DNA of 64,000 nt from Candidatus Moanabacter tarae (GTDB taxonomy: Bacteria; Verrucomicrobiota; Verrucomicrobiia; Opitutales; UBA2987), in assembly GCA_003226295.1 (NCBI GenBank), contig CP029803.1, positions 2,051,001 to 2,115,000 of the forward strand. The letters are read 5' to 3'. The notes beneath the pieces were generated by a model. That model saw only the letters and a list, made by a program, of their open reading frames with translations. It made no database searches and was not told where the DNA came from. Of the stretch, positions 44,951 to 54,581 are shown one piece after another; the stretch's first letter is position 1, and every line of letters begins with the position of its first letter. Position numbers and translations under genes: made by a program.

Positions 44951-47707
44951 ATGTCGAAAAAAAAAGTTTCTCTCCCCCCTGTCAAAAGAAGTCGCATCAA
45001 ACGAGCTTCCGCCGCTCCAAGGTATATCTATGCCTTCGGTGCTAAATGTGATGGCGACGCTTCAATGCGTTCCCTTTTGGGAGGCAAAGGTGCCAACCTC
45101 GCGGAGATGGCACGTATCGATCTACCCGTCCCCCCAGGTTTTACAATCACGACTGAGGTTTGCACCTTTTACTACCAAAACAACCGACAATATCCTGAAA
45201 AAATTGACGCAGATGTTCGAAACCAAGTCGCTTCGGTAGAAAAACAAATGGGTCGCAAGTTTGGTGACCCCAACGACCCTCTTCTCTTTTCCGTCCGTTC
45301 TGGAGCCCGTGACTCGATGCCGGGAATGATGGACACGATTCTAAATCTGGGGCTCAATGACAAGACTGTTGAAGGCCTCGCCAAGAAGACCGGGAACCGA
45401 CGTTTTGCCTTCGACTGCTACAGGCGCTTCATCCAAATGTACGGTGACGTCGTGATGGGAATTCAACCTCGTGACGAAAATGAGCCCGAGCCCTTCGACA
45501 CCATTATGGAGCGACTAAAAAAGGAACGGGAGGCCAAAACGGATACGGATCTTTCGGCCGATGATCTTGAGGAACTGGTAAAACGTTACCAGAAACTCAT
45601 TTGGCACAGAACTAGAAATCGCTTTCCCCAAGACGTCTACGCACAACTGTGGGGTTCCATCGGAGCTGTCTTTGGTTCCTGGCAAAATGAACGTGCAATT
45701 GTCTATCGTCAAAAATACAAAATCCCCTCTGAATGGGGAACAGCCGTAAACGTACAGACCATGGTTTATGGCAATATGGGTGACAACTGTGCCACCGGAG
45801 TCGCCTTTACGAGGGATCCCGCTAACGGAAAGAAAGTTCTATACGGCGAATATCTGATCAACGCTCAAGGTGAAGATGTCGTTGCCGGGGTCAGGACACC
45901 CGAGCCAATTGCCACCCTGGCCATCAAGATGCCAAAGGCCTTTGCTGAACTAGAGAGAGTCCGTCGCACTCTGGAACGGCATTTCAAGGATATGCAGGAC
46001 TTTGAGTTCACGGTTCAGGAAAGGAAGCTCTATATGCTTCAGACTCGAAATGGGAAACGGACCGGGCTAGCTGCAGTCAGAATCGCTGTTGAAATGGTTA
46101 GAGAACGAGTGATGAATGTGAAAACTGCTCTGAACAAAATTCCGGCTGACTCGATCTCGAGCCTCCTTGTCCCTATTTTTGATGAAGGCAATCGTAAAAA
46201 AGCTAAGTCAATTGGCTCAGGGTTGCCTGCAGGCCCAGGCGCAGCCTCGGGAAAGATTGTTTTTTCAGCAAGTGAGGCCGAAAGTCTCGCCCTTAAAGGA
46301 GACCATGTTATACTCTGCCGCACAGAAACTTCCCCAGAGGATCTACGTGGTATGATAGCTTCACAGGGAATTCTCACCTCTCGCGGGGGCGTCAGCTCCC
46401 ATGCCGCTCTAGTAGCTAGGCAAATGGGCAAAGTCTGTGTGTGCGGGGCTCAGGGCATTGAAATGGATTATTCCAAACGTGAACTTCGGGCAGGTCGATT
46501 CACTTTTCGCGAAGGAGACAATATTTCTATCGATGGGACCACCGGGGAGGTCTTTGCCGGATTTGTCGAAACTACCCCTTCAGAGGTGAATCAGGTCCTG
46601 GACAGGAAACTAAAACCAGAAAGGAGCTATACCTTCCAGTTATTTGAACAGGTGATGAAGTGGTCCGATCGTCATCGTAAGCTCAAAATTCGTACGAATG
46701 CTGATACTCCGAGCCAATCCAGACAAGCAGTTGCTCTCGGAGCAGAAGGGATTGGACTCTGTCGCACCGAGCACATGTTTTTTGAGGAGGATCGTATCAT
46801 CTACATGCGACAAATGATCCTGGCAAAAGATGAGATCGAACGACGTAATGCCCTGAAAAAACTACTTCCATTCCAACGAAAGGACTTCGTTGGAATTTTC
46901 CGAGCTATGGGCGAACGTCCTGTTACCATCCGCCTGCTGGACCCCCCCCTACACGAGTTTCTCCCCCAAAATCAATCGGCCCGGAGCACACTTTCTAAAC
47001 TTCTCAATGTTTCACCTGAAATCATCTCCGAGCGGATTAATACACTCCATGAACAAAATCCGATGTTGGGCCATAGAGGATGCCGTCTGGGTATCACCTA
47101 TCCGGAGATTACCGAAATGCAAGCCCGCGCGATTTTTGAGGCGGCGGCTCAAGTTATTAAAGGACGCAAACCAATTCACGTTCGACCTGAAATCATGGTT
47201 CCCTTGGTCGGTTTCTCCGGTGAGCTAACCCATCAGGTTGAGATTATTCATACGGTCGCGGAAGAAGTGATGTCCCGGAGAGATGTTCGGATCAGGTACC
47301 TCGTCGGAACCATGATTGAAGTTCCGAGAGCAGCTCTGTGTGCCAAGGAGATTGCTAGTGTCGCCAATTTCTTCAGCTTTGGCACGAACGATTTGACTCA
47401 AACCACTCTGGGAATGAGTCGTGATGACTCTGGGAGTTTCCTCGGTAAGTACCAAGATCTAGAAATCTTTAGTCAGAATCCTTTCGCTTCTATCGATCAG
47501 ATGGGCGTCGGATTTTTAGTCGACTATGCCGTGAAACAAGGACGTTCCGTACGCTCGAATCTCAAACTGGGCATTTGCGGAGAGCACGGTGGAGATCCTG
47601 ACTCGATTGAGTTTTTTCATCAAGCTGGGCTCGATTACGTAAGCTGCTCACCACCACGGGTTCCTGTTGCCAAACTCGCGGCTGCCCAGGCCACATTGAA
47701 AAATTGA
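44951..47707 (+). CDS. ppdK: Pyruvate, phosphate dikinase
   Basis: Interconverts pyruvate, ATP and phosphate with PEP, AMP and pyrophosphate. 918 residues, full length, with about 30 extra basic residues at the N-terminus. Order: ATP-grasp domain ([13 protein letters not shown] at about 38-50; [19 protein letters not shown]), the phosphohistidine domain ([16 protein letters not shown]), and the PEP/pyruvate barrel ([42 protein letters not shown]). All catalytic parts are present. hflX follows by 24 bp. With eno nearby it fits gluconeogenesis or PPi-linked glycolysis. Confidence 0.97.
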   Translation: MSKKKVSLPPVKRSRIKRASAAPRYIYAFGAKCDGDASMRSLLGGKGANLAEMARIDLPVPPGFTITTEVCTFYYQNNRQYPEKIDADVRNQVASVEKQMGRKFGDPNDPLLFSVRSGARDSMPGMMDTILNLGLNDKTVEGLAKKTGNRRFAFDCYRRFIQMYGDVVMGIQPRDENEPEPFDTIMERLKKEREAKTDTDLSADDLEELVKRYQKLIWHRTRNRFPQDVYAQLWGSIGAVFGSWQNERAIVYRQKYKIPSEWGTAVNVQTMVYGNMGDNCATGVAFTRDPANGKKVLYGEYLINAQGEDVVAGVRTPEPIATLAIKMPKAFAELERVRRTLERHFKDMQDFEFTVQERKLYMLQTRNGKRTGLAAVRIAVEMVRERVMNVKTALNKIPADSISSLLVPIFDEGNRKKAKSIGSGLPAGPGAASGKIVFSASEAESLALKGDHVILCRTETSPEDLRGMIASQGILTSRGGVSSHAALVARQMGKVCVCGAQGIEMDYSKRELRAGRFTFREGDNISIDGTTGEVFAGFVETTPSEVNQVLDRKLKPERSYTFQLFEQVMKWSDRHRKLKIRTNADTPSQSRQAVALGAEGIGLCRTEHMFFEEDRIIYMRQMILAKDEIERRNALKKLLPFQRKDFVGIFRAMGERPVTIRLLDPPLHEFLPQNQSARSTLSKLLNVSPEIISERINTLHEQNPMLGHRGCRLGITYPEITEMQARAIFEAAAQVIKGRKPIHVRPEIMVPLVGFSGELTHQVEIIHTVAEEVMSRRDVRIRYLVGTMIEVPRAALCAKEIASVANFFSFGTNDLTQTTLGMSRDDSGSFLGKYQDLEIFSQNPFASIDQMGVGFLVDYAVKQGRSVRSNLKLGICGEHGGDPDSIEFFHQAGLDYVSCSPPRVPVAKLAAAQATLKN

Positions 47708-47731
47708 ATCCCGTCCTCCCGCAATTGACTG

Positions 47732-49024
47732 ATGATCGGAGATTGGACTGATAAGCGAAATCCCTCTAGTGCCTTTGTCCTTGGAATCAATTACCTCGGA
47801 GACGCTGAGGATCAGTCATCGAGTCTTCTCGACGAGCTCTGCGACCTAGTCGAGGCCCTTGGCATTTCTGTCCGCCTTCGTGAGATGATTCCATTGAAAA
47901 GACCTTCCCCAAGGTACCTCCTTGGAATTGGGAAATTCCAGAATATTGTAGAAGAGGCAAAAGCAAATGATTGCGGTTGTATCGTTTTCGATGCGGCTCT
48001 CAGTCCCGGCCAACAACGGAATTGGGAGGCCCAGAGCGGTATCTGTGTTATTGATCGCCAGGAGGTAATTCTCGAAATCTTTGCTCAGCGGGCAAAAACC
48101 AAAGAAGCAGTTCTTCAAGTCGAACTTGCCCGCATGGAATATTCCCTTCCACGCTTGCGAAGGGCATGGACGCATCTTAATCGTCAACGAGGCGGCGGCG
48201 TCACCCAGCGGGGCGAAGGCGAAGCGCAGATTGAAATCGATCAGCGGCTTGTCCGCAATCGGATTTCTCATTTGAGAAAAGATCTCGAACGCGTGGTAAA
48301 ACAAAGGTCAACTCAGCGAAAGCGCCGTCTAAGGGTGCCGGTCCCAACCGCGGCTTTGGTCGGATACACGAATGCAGGAAAGACCTCTCTACTGAACCGA
48401 TTGGCCCGATCTCAACTCTACGTGAAAAACAAACTCTTTGCTACGCTTGATCCCACAATCAGAAGAATAACACTTCCCTCCGGACGAGATCTCCTTCTCA
48501 CCGATACGGTAGGATTCATTCGGAATCTTCCTCACCAAATAGTTGAAGCCTTTAAGGCAACCCTTGAAGAGGCGGTCGTTTCCGATATTCTCATTCATGT
48601 TCTAGATGTAAACAACCCTGACCTGGAATCACATCGCGAAACTACCCTCAAAATCCTCAAGGACTTGGGCGCAGAAGACAAACCGATGCTTACTGTTTAC
48701 AACAAAATAGACCTGTTTGACGAAGACCAAATCCAGGACCAGGGAAATTTGGACATTCGTGGAGGAGTGAATTTTAGTGCGCAAACGGGAGAAGGAGAAA
48801 ACGAGCTTCTCCTGAAACTTGACCACACACTGGAAGATGAAGCTCAATTCTTTGAACTCCTCTTGCCCCATAGCCGGTATGACCTAGTCAATCGCCTATA
48901 TAAGATGGGAACGATCAAAAATTCCAATGTGATAGATGCCGGCGTCCACATCAAGGGAACCATCTCCTACCGACTCTATCCCCAGTTTGCCAAATATGCT
49001 GCCCGGCAAGGGCTCGAACCTTGA
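47732..49024 (+). CDS. hflX: GTPase HflX
   Basis: Ribosome-associated GTPase that helps split stalled or heat-damaged ribosomes. 430 residues. The N-terminal HflX domain has the family run RYLLGIGKFQNI and CIVFDAALSPGQQRNWE, then the coiled, Gly-rich GGGVTQRGEGE. The G domain has GYTNAGKTSLLNRL (211-224), DTVGFI and the NKID signature. The C-terminal eight residues are encoded over the 3' half of a tRNA-Gln on the opposite strand, an overlap of 26 bp. It is likely co-transcribed with ppdK. Confidence 0.96.
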   Translation: MIGDWTDKRNPSSAFVLGINYLGDAEDQSSSLLDELCDLVEALGISVRLREMIPLKRPSPRYLLGIGKFQNIVEEAKANDCGCIVFDAALSPGQQRNWEAQSGICVIDRQEVILEIFAQRAKTKEAVLQVELARMEYSLPRLRRAWTHLNRQRGGGVTQRGEGEAQIEIDQRLVRNRISHLRKDLERVVKQRSTQRKRRLRVPVPTAALVGYTNAGKTSLLNRLARSQLYVKNKLFATLDPTIRRITLPSGRDLLLTDTVGFIRNLPHQIVEAFKATLEEAVVSDILIHVLDVNNPDLESHRETTLKILKDLGAEDKPMLTVYNKIDLFDEDQIQDQGNLDIRGGVNFSAQTGEGENELLLKLDHTLEDEAQFFELLLPHSRYDLVNRLYKMGTIKNSNVIDAGVHIKGTISYRLYPQFAKYAARQGLEP

Positions 49025-49069
49025 CTGGCTGGACCAAAACCAGCTGTGCTACCATTACACCACCGGGCA
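48999..49069 (-). tRNA. tRNA-Gln (anticodon TTG)
   Basis: 71 bases, read on the reverse strand. The 7-bp acceptor TGCCCGG/CCGGGCA, D arm GTG..CAC, anticodon stem GCTGG/CCAGC with loop TTTTGGT (anticodon TTG), and T arm CAAGG-TTCGAGC-CCTTG all pair perfectly. The discriminator is G, as usual for glutamine. CCA is not encoded. Twenty-six bases overlap the 3' end of hflX on the other strand. Confidence 0.97.
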
Positions 49070-49081
49070 ACCAGAATAAGT

Positions 49082-49110
49082 TTTATTGGATCATTTTGCT
49101 CTTCCGTCAA
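49082..49110 (-). promoter_or_regulatory. Candidate promoter for tRNA-Gln
   Basis: On the reverse strand: TTGACG, 17 bases, AATAAA, followed 12 bases later by the mature tRNA 5' end. The -35 box matches five of six, the -10 box four of six. Confidence 0.45.
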
Positions 49111-49214
49111 GTTCGGTCTGCATCCCGCCTGTGCAGTCCAAAGGCAGGGAAGCTCCTCATTTCGGGGCCCATGTTATTGACCCGTCGTTGTATATGGCGC
49201 TAGAAGTTCGAACC

Positions 49215-49952
49215 ATGGAAAAAATTCGGAGTGCAGGCGGAAATCCAAACTACAAACGCATCCTTCTCAAATTGAGCGGGGAAGCTCTTAAAAACAGTAA
49301 ACTCGGAACGCCCATCAGTGACCATCGCCTGCGTAAAATATGCTACGAAATCAAAGAAGTTCACGCCCTTGGCATCGAGATTGGTGTGGTCATAGGCGGC
49401 GGCAATATTTTCCGCGGGCTAGCCGGACAAGACAAAGGCGTAAATCGCAACACGGGCGACTACATGGGCATGCTTTCCACTATGATCAACGGCCTCGCCA
49501 TAATGGACTTCCTCGAAAAGATCGATGTCGAAGCGCGAATCCAAACTGCTATTCCCATGGAAAAAATAGGCGAGCCCTTTATCCTCCGCCGGACAATTCA
49601 GCATCTGGAAAAGGGTCGAATTGTCATTTTCGTAGCGGGGACCGGCAACCCCTATTTCTCAACGGATACAGCTGCCGCACTCCGGGCAAGCGAAATTAGC
49701 GCTGATCTATTACTTAAGGCGACTGACGTGGACGGAATTTACGATAAAGATCCCAAAAAAGATTCTAAAGCTAAAAAATTTGATGAGATCTCTTATATTG
49801 ACGTGCTGCAGAAGCGGCTTAGAGTCATGGACACTGCCGCCTTCTCACTCTGTCTCGACAATGGTATACCAATCCTGGTACTGAATATGAATAAACCGGG
49901 TAACATCAAGAAGGCCCTTATGGGCGAAAAACTAGGAACACTTGTTGCCTGA
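49215..49952 (+). CDS. pyrH: UMP kinase
   Basis: Phosphorylates UMP to UDP in pyrimidine biosynthesis; bacterial hexameric amino-acid-kinase fold. 245 residues from ATG 49215, close to the E. coli length (241). In-frame starts farther upstream (49194, 49086) run towards the tRNA promoter and are less likely. Marks are YKRILLKLSGEALK, GGGNIFRG, and the FVAGTGNPYFSTDTAAALRA block. VDGIYDKDPKKD is a further hallmark. frr follows after 13 bases, the conserved pyrH-frr order. Confidence 0.96.
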   Translation: MEKIRSAGGNPNYKRILLKLSGEALKNSKLGTPISDHRLRKICYEIKEVHALGIEIGVVIGGGNIFRGLAGQDKGVNRNTGDYMGMLSTMINGLAIMDFLEKIDVEARIQTAIPMEKIGEPFILRRTIQHLEKGRIVIFVAGTGNPYFSTDTAAALRASEISADLLLKATDVDGIYDKDPKKDSKAKKFDEISYIDVLQKRLRVMDTAAFSLCLDNGIPILVLNMNKPGNIKKALMGEKLGTLVA

Positions 49953-49965
49953 GAGGATTTTGAGA

Positions 49966-50532
49966 ATGACTTTTGTGGAACTTATCGCGGGGATGCGTAC
50001 CAGTATGACCAAGGCCGTTGAGCATACTCTGGTGGAATTTAATAGTCTTCATACCGGGAAAGCTTCACCCAGTCTGGTTGAGAATTTACAAGTGCAAGTG
50101 ACATCCTATGGTACCAGTATGCACCTTAGAGATATCTCTGCCATCACCACACCGGATCCCCGTACCATCCAGATCCAGCCTTGGGACAAAAATGTGGTTA
50201 GCGATATTGAAAAAGCAATTCAACTTGCGAAGCTAGGCCTCAATCCAGCTGTGGCTGGAACTGTCATTCGGATCCCCATACCCGAATTGAGCGGAGAACG
50301 TCGCCAAGAGCTGAAAAAAGTAGCGCAGCAGATCGCGGAGGAAGGTCGCGTCAGCGTACGTCATGTCCGACGAGAGACTATGGAAGCTCTGAAAACAATG
50401 CAGAAAGACGGCGACATCTCGGAAGATGATCTGCGCCGCAACGAAAAGGATGTTCAATCCGAAACGGACAAATACATCGAACAGATTGCGGAACATCTCA
50501 CCGACAAAGAAGAGGAGCTGATGACGGTATGA
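49966..50532 (+). CDS. frr: Ribosome recycling factor
   Basis: Splits post-termination ribosomes together with EF-G. 188 residues from ATG 49966, with a good AGAGGA ribosome-binding site nine bases upstream; this fits the family length (about 185). Motifs are SLHTGKASPSLVENL, WDKNVVSDIEKAIQ, GLNPAVAGTVIRIPIPELS and ERRQELKK. An extended ORF from 49942 overlaps pyrH and is unlikely. proB starts one base after the stop. Confidence 0.96.
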   Translation: MTFVELIAGMRTSMTKAVEHTLVEFNSLHTGKASPSLVENLQVQVTSYGTSMHLRDISAITTPDPRTIQIQPWDKNVVSDIEKAIQLAKLGLNPAVAGTVIRIPIPELSGERRQELKKVAQQIAEEGRVSVRHVRRETMEALKTMQKDGDISEDDLRRNEKDVQSETDKYIEQIAEHLTDKEEELMTV

Positions 50533-50533
50533 T

Positions 50534-51640
50534 ATGCACTTCCTTTTCGAAAACGCAGACCGTGCGGTCATCAAATTGGGCTCTAACCTGCTGACCGACG
50601 GCTCTGGCAGCAGCAACACGCAACGCATTGCGGCTATCTGTCGCCAGATCCATCTCCTTCACGACAAAGGGATCCAAGTTATCATCGTTAGTTCCGGTGC
50701 CATCGGTCTTGGCATGGGGAAGCTTGGTTACAAAAGAAGGCCGCGAGATCTTGCGTCGCTCCAAGCTTGCGCAGCTGTTGGACAAAGTATTCTAACAGAC
50801 ACTTGGCAGGCTGGGTTTGATCCCTTCTCCATAGTCGTTGCTCAGGTTCTCTTAACCCGTGAAGATGTTCGATCACGCAAACGTCATGTAGCCGTTAAAA
50901 ATCTCTTTGAGCGTCTACTTTCTGACCATATCGTCCCGATTGTGAATGAAAACGACTCGGTCAGCACCGACGAGATCCGGTTCGGCGAAAACGATGTCCT
51001 ATCCGCTCTGGTTTCCAGTCTCACTAAAACTGATATTCTGATCATCCTTTCGGTAATACCTGGCCTCATTGACCGAGAAGGCAGCGGCAAGACAATTCCG
51101 CTGGTGGAGAATTTCACACCCTATATCGAAAAAATCGCTGGCGATACTGACAGCACTACCTCAGTAGGCGGAATGCGAAGTAAGATTAAGGCTGCTAAAA
51201 TCGCCGTCAAATCGGGCTGTGCTGTTTTCATCGGAGACGGTAACGATCCAGACATTATAAAGCATCTTTTTCGAGGAAACGCTAACGGCACCTTTTTCAT
51301 GCCGAATAAAATTCCTCTTGCATCGAGGAAACGATGGATCGCTTTTTTCGAGAATTCCAAGGGTAGCGTCACTATCGACAGAGGCGCGCATGTAGCAGTT
51401 ACTACAGAAGGGAGAAGTCTCCTGGCCCGAGGAATAATCGGATATCGTGGAGAATTTGAGGCAGGCGACGTTGTAAAAATTGAAAGTGCTGATGGAGTTG
51501 TGATTGCTCGTGGAGTATGTCAGTATGCCAGTGTTGAACTTGACGCAGTTTTGGGACAGAGTTCAAAACAAATTCATGAGATCTATCCTGATCGGGCACG
51601 GTTTGAAGTGGTTCATCGCGACTCCCTCGTCATACTATGA
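50534..51640 (+). CDS. proB: Glutamate 5-kinase with PUA domain
   Basis: First step of proline synthesis: glutamate to glutamyl-5-phosphate. 368 residues. The amino-acid-kinase domain has VIKLGSNLLTD, VSSGAIGLGMGKLG and IVNENDSVSTDEIRFGEND. The C-terminal PUA domain (about 275-360) includes SLLARGIIGYRGEFEAGDVV. It follows frr by one base, so frr and proB are likely co-translated. proA is not in the window. This pyrH-frr-proB order is not the common one. Confidence 0.95.
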   Translation: MHFLFENADRAVIKLGSNLLTDGSGSSNTQRIAAICRQIHLLHDKGIQVIIVSSGAIGLGMGKLGYKRRPRDLASLQACAAVGQSILTDTWQAGFDPFSIVVAQVLLTREDVRSRKRHVAVKNLFERLLSDHIVPIVNENDSVSTDEIRFGENDVLSALVSSLTKTDILIILSVIPGLIDREGSGKTIPLVENFTPYIEKIAGDTDSTTSVGGMRSKIKAAKIAVKSGCAVFIGDGNDPDIIKHLFRGNANGTFFMPNKIPLASRKRWIAFFENSKGSVTIDRGAHVAVTTEGRSLLARGIIGYRGEFEAGDVVKIESADGVVIARGVCQYASVELDAVLGQSSKQIHEIYPDRARFEVVHRDSLVIL

Positions 51641-51702
51641 CGCATTCTCAGTGCTTCTGGACTTCATTCTCTTATCGTGTCCACCAATTCCCTTAGGGAA
51701 AA

Positions 51703-53727
51703 ATGACGCAAAATATTAGAGGAAATCACCACAGTATTGGCGAGAAAGGGAAACTAGCTGATTTTTCTCCCATTGACTTTGAGTCCGAACTCAATCAGGA
51801 GCAATTCGAAGCTGTCACAGCGGCGTCCGGCCCAGCTCTGGTTCTCGCCGGAGCTGGTTCTGGAAAAACAAGGACTTTGACTTACCGTGTTGCTTGGCTC
51901 CTAACCCAAGGGGTTAACCCCTCGAATATTCTTCTTCTCACCTTTACGAATAAAGCGGCTAAGGAAATGCTCCGGAGAGTCGAGGAGCTGACCGGAGTGC
52001 CAGCCCATCGATTCTGGGGTGGCACTTTCCATCATATCGGGCATAAAACAGTTCGGACCTATTCCAAGACTGTTGGCCTGGATCCCTCCTTCACAATTCT
52101 AGATGATAAGGATTCTGATTCCTTTCTTAAAGATACAATCCGGGAAATGGATCCAGGTTTCCTCAAGGAGAAGAATAATCCAAAAATTAGACTAGTTGCC
52201 ACCATTATCAGCTTCGCACGCAATACCCGATCATCGATCGAGCAAGTCATTTACGACCGGTACTATTTTTTTGAGCCTCTTGTCGATAGGATCCAAGCAT
52301 TTCTTGATCGGTACCAACAGCGAAAGCGAGAGCATCAAGTCGCTGACTTCGACGATCTTATCGTTTTCTGGTTCGATATCCTTCGAAAGAGTCCAGAAGT
52401 TGCGCGTCATTATAGGAATCAGTTCAAACATATCCTGGTTGATGAATATCAGGATACAAATCAACTCCAGGCAGACATCGTGGATATACTTGGAGAACAT
52501 CGCAATCTCATGGCAGTGGGGGATGATGCCCAATGCATCTACACTTGGAGAGGGGCTAGTTATGAGAATATCATGTCCTTCACAGAGCGCTACCCAGAAA
52601 GTAACATTTATAAGATTGAGACTAACTACCGCAGCACCCCCCAGATTCTGGACTTGGCCAACAGCGTCCTTGCAACCCAGCCTTCGGGATCCGGATATCG
52701 AAAGGAAATGCGGCCGACCAGAAAATCTAATCAGCTCCCCTTCGTAGTCCCAATCATGGATAGCAAATTGGAAGCCGAATTTATCATCAAACGAACCCAG
52801 GGATTGCTCGACAACGGATATCGCCTTTCTGATATCGCTATTCTCTATCGCGCCCATTACCAAGCCCTCGACGTTCAGGTCGAACTCTCTCGTGCTGGAA
52901 TCCCTTTTATTATCACCAGCGGCGTTCGCTTCTTCGAACAGTCCCACGTTCGAGATCTTGTTTCTCAACTTCGATTCACTATTAATCCAATGGATCAACC
53001 TGCCTTTGTAAGGCTTACAAGTCTAATTCCCAAAGTTGGCGAGCGTACTGCTCTCCGTCTGTTCGAAGCCCTCAACCAATTTGGAACCAAAGGTAAAATC
53101 TCCCGGCTTGAGGCAATGTTTACACCTGAGATTCAAAAGATTGTCCCGAAAGTTGCAAAGGAGGAGTGGATTGATCTTGCCCAATCTATTAAAGATATCG
53201 AAGAGGCAGCTCGGAATCAGACACCCACCGACGCTGTTCGGATTGCTATCGAAGGCTGGTACAGCAGTTACATTCGTACAGTCTACCCTAATTGGCAAAC
53301 TCGACTAGAAGATCTCAATGGCCTCATAGGGTTTGCTGGCCGCTTCGATAGCATGACCGAACTTCTCGCTCAGCTCATTCTCCTTAATGCGGAAACCAGC
53401 GACAGATCAGCCGATAATAGCGGCGATTTTATGAGACTTACAACCGTTCACCAAGCAAAGGGACTTGAGTTTCCAATCGTATTCGTCATCGCGTTAGCCG
53501 ATGGCCTTTTCCCTATTCGTCGGTCAATTGAGGAAGGCAATCTGGACGAAGAACGCCGACTCTTCTACGTTGCTGTCACTCGTGCTAAAGATGAGCTGTA
53601 TCTCTCTTATCCCCTCATTAATCCTCAAGGCGGCCCGCCCCTAAGTCCTCGTCCAAGTCGCTTTATCGAGACCCTATCCTCGAATCACTTCGAGTTTCTT
53701 CACCCACATCGGCAAAACAACTATTGA
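51703..53727 (+). CDS. UvrD/Rep/PcrA-family superfamily 1 DNA helicase
   Basis: 674 residues. Walker A LAGAGSGKTRTLT begins at residue 48. Walker B is VDEYQDTNQLQ, and DDAQCIYTWRGA, NYRSTPQIL, TTVHQAKGLEFPIVFV and RRLFYVAVTRAKDEL are the remaining SF1A motifs in order. It unwinds DNA 3'-5' in repair or replication. Closest in layout to Rep/PcrA/UvrD; I cannot decide which orthologue. It starts 62 bp after proB, and the next gene starts 4 bp after its stop. Confidence 0.94.
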   Translation: MTQNIRGNHHSIGEKGKLADFSPIDFESELNQEQFEAVTAASGPALVLAGAGSGKTRTLTYRVAWLLTQGVNPSNILLLTFTNKAAKEMLRRVEELTGVPAHRFWGGTFHHIGHKTVRTYSKTVGLDPSFTILDDKDSDSFLKDTIREMDPGFLKEKNNPKIRLVATIISFARNTRSSIEQVIYDRYYFFEPLVDRIQAFLDRYQQRKREHQVADFDDLIVFWFDILRKSPEVARHYRNQFKHILVDEYQDTNQLQADIVDILGEHRNLMAVGDDAQCIYTWRGASYENIMSFTERYPESNIYKIETNYRSTPQILDLANSVLATQPSGSGYRKEMRPTRKSNQLPFVVPIMDSKLEAEFIIKRTQGLLDNGYRLSDIAILYRAHYQALDVQVELSRAGIPFIITSGVRFFEQSHVRDLVSQLRFTINPMDQPAFVRLTSLIPKVGERTALRLFEALNQFGTKGKISRLEAMFTPEIQKIVPKVAKEEWIDLAQSIKDIEEAARNQTPTDAVRIAIEGWYSSYIRTVYPNWQTRLEDLNGLIGFAGRFDSMTELLAQLILLNAETSDRSADNSGDFMRLTTVHQAKGLEFPIVFVIALADGLFPIRRSIEEGNLDEERRLFYVAVTRAKDELYLSYPLINPQGGPPLSPRPSRFIETLSSNHFEFLHPHRQNNY

Positions 53728-53731
53728 TAGT

Positions 53732-54193
53732 GTGAAGCATATTCTCATTTTTTTTGGTCTTCTATCAATCACCTCCACCCTTGATTCAGAGATCGAGATC
53801 AAGCTAGTTCAAACCAGATATTTACTGGAAGAGGATTTCATCCGAATACAGGAATACTTGAAGGGAAAGGAATTTAGTGGACGAAGACTAGCGGTGAGGA
53901 CCCAATCCGATCGGAGGACCGGTCTTTATTTTGTCCTCACGCTGAGTCGTAGTGCCGCCGCTCTTCCAAACGATACTATGGTACGAATTGAAGTTCTTGC
54001 AAAAGGAGAGCTAATGGCGAAGTCCTTCGAATTTAAAATCCCCCTAAAAAGACCTTCCACCCGCGATCTGTTCCTAGGCCTAACCGGATCCCATTGGCCC
54101 AATTCCAATACCGTGCCACTTGCGTGGAATATCTCGCTAATCGGCCCCTCCGAAGAAATCATCGACCAGCAAAAAAGTTTCCTATGGGAATAG
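53732..54193 (+). CDS. Hypothetical exported protein
   Basis: 153 residues from GTG, 4 bp after the helicase gene. The N-terminus HILIFFGLLSITSTL looks like a short signal peptide. The rest is a mixed beta-rich domain with no motif I recognise (for example DRRTGLYFVLTLSR and FEFKIPLKRPSTRDLFLGL). Close spacing suggests it is translated with the helicase gene, but a functional tie is doubtful for an exported protein. It could also be a lipoprotein-like or periplasmic structural protein; no Cys lipobox is present. Confidence 0.65.
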   Translation: MKHILIFFGLLSITSTLDSEIEIKLVQTRYLLEEDFIRIQEYLKGKEFSGRRLAVRTQSDRRTGLYFVLTLSRSAAALPNDTMVRIEVLAKGELMAKSFEFKIPLKRPSTRDLFLGLTGSHWPNSNTVPLAWNISLIGPSEEIIDQQKSFLWE

Positions 54194-54581
54194 GACTCCG
54201 CCTCTGGATTGAATTCTATCTAAGTACGATATATTCCATCTGAAACTCCGTTTTCTAAAAGTATTTTTTGATTGGAATGTCTACTCTAGAAAAGCTCCTC
54301 TGGACCCTGACAATTCGGATCTCATCAGCCCCTTCTTCACACAGTACATCTCAAAGCTTTTCGTTGACAAAATCCGTACTCACTTTGCAAAAGGAGCCCT
54401 GCTCAAGTTCACTGATCAAGGATTCGGACTATAAAAAAGCTGCCTATAAAGGGACAGCCTTGGAAATAAAAAGGAGTAGATCCCCAATGGCTCTTTCATT
54501 GCTCTTGGCCTGGCCGTTGGGGATATCTTTCGGACTTTATCATTCAACCAAACAACAAAATCAAAGACGCTCTCCGCAATT
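54194..54581. other. 388-bp spacer with possible broken gene
   Basis: One forward frame from 54214 to about 54442 is open and reads naturally (for example KVFFDWNVYSRKAPLDPDN and FTQYISKLFVDKIR). It has no ATG, GTG or TTG start, and its end is followed by several stops. A different forward frame (54268-54585, TTG start) stops within the next gene's ATG but is serine-rich and looks like a shadow. I suspect a decayed gene; not firm. Confidence 0.3.
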
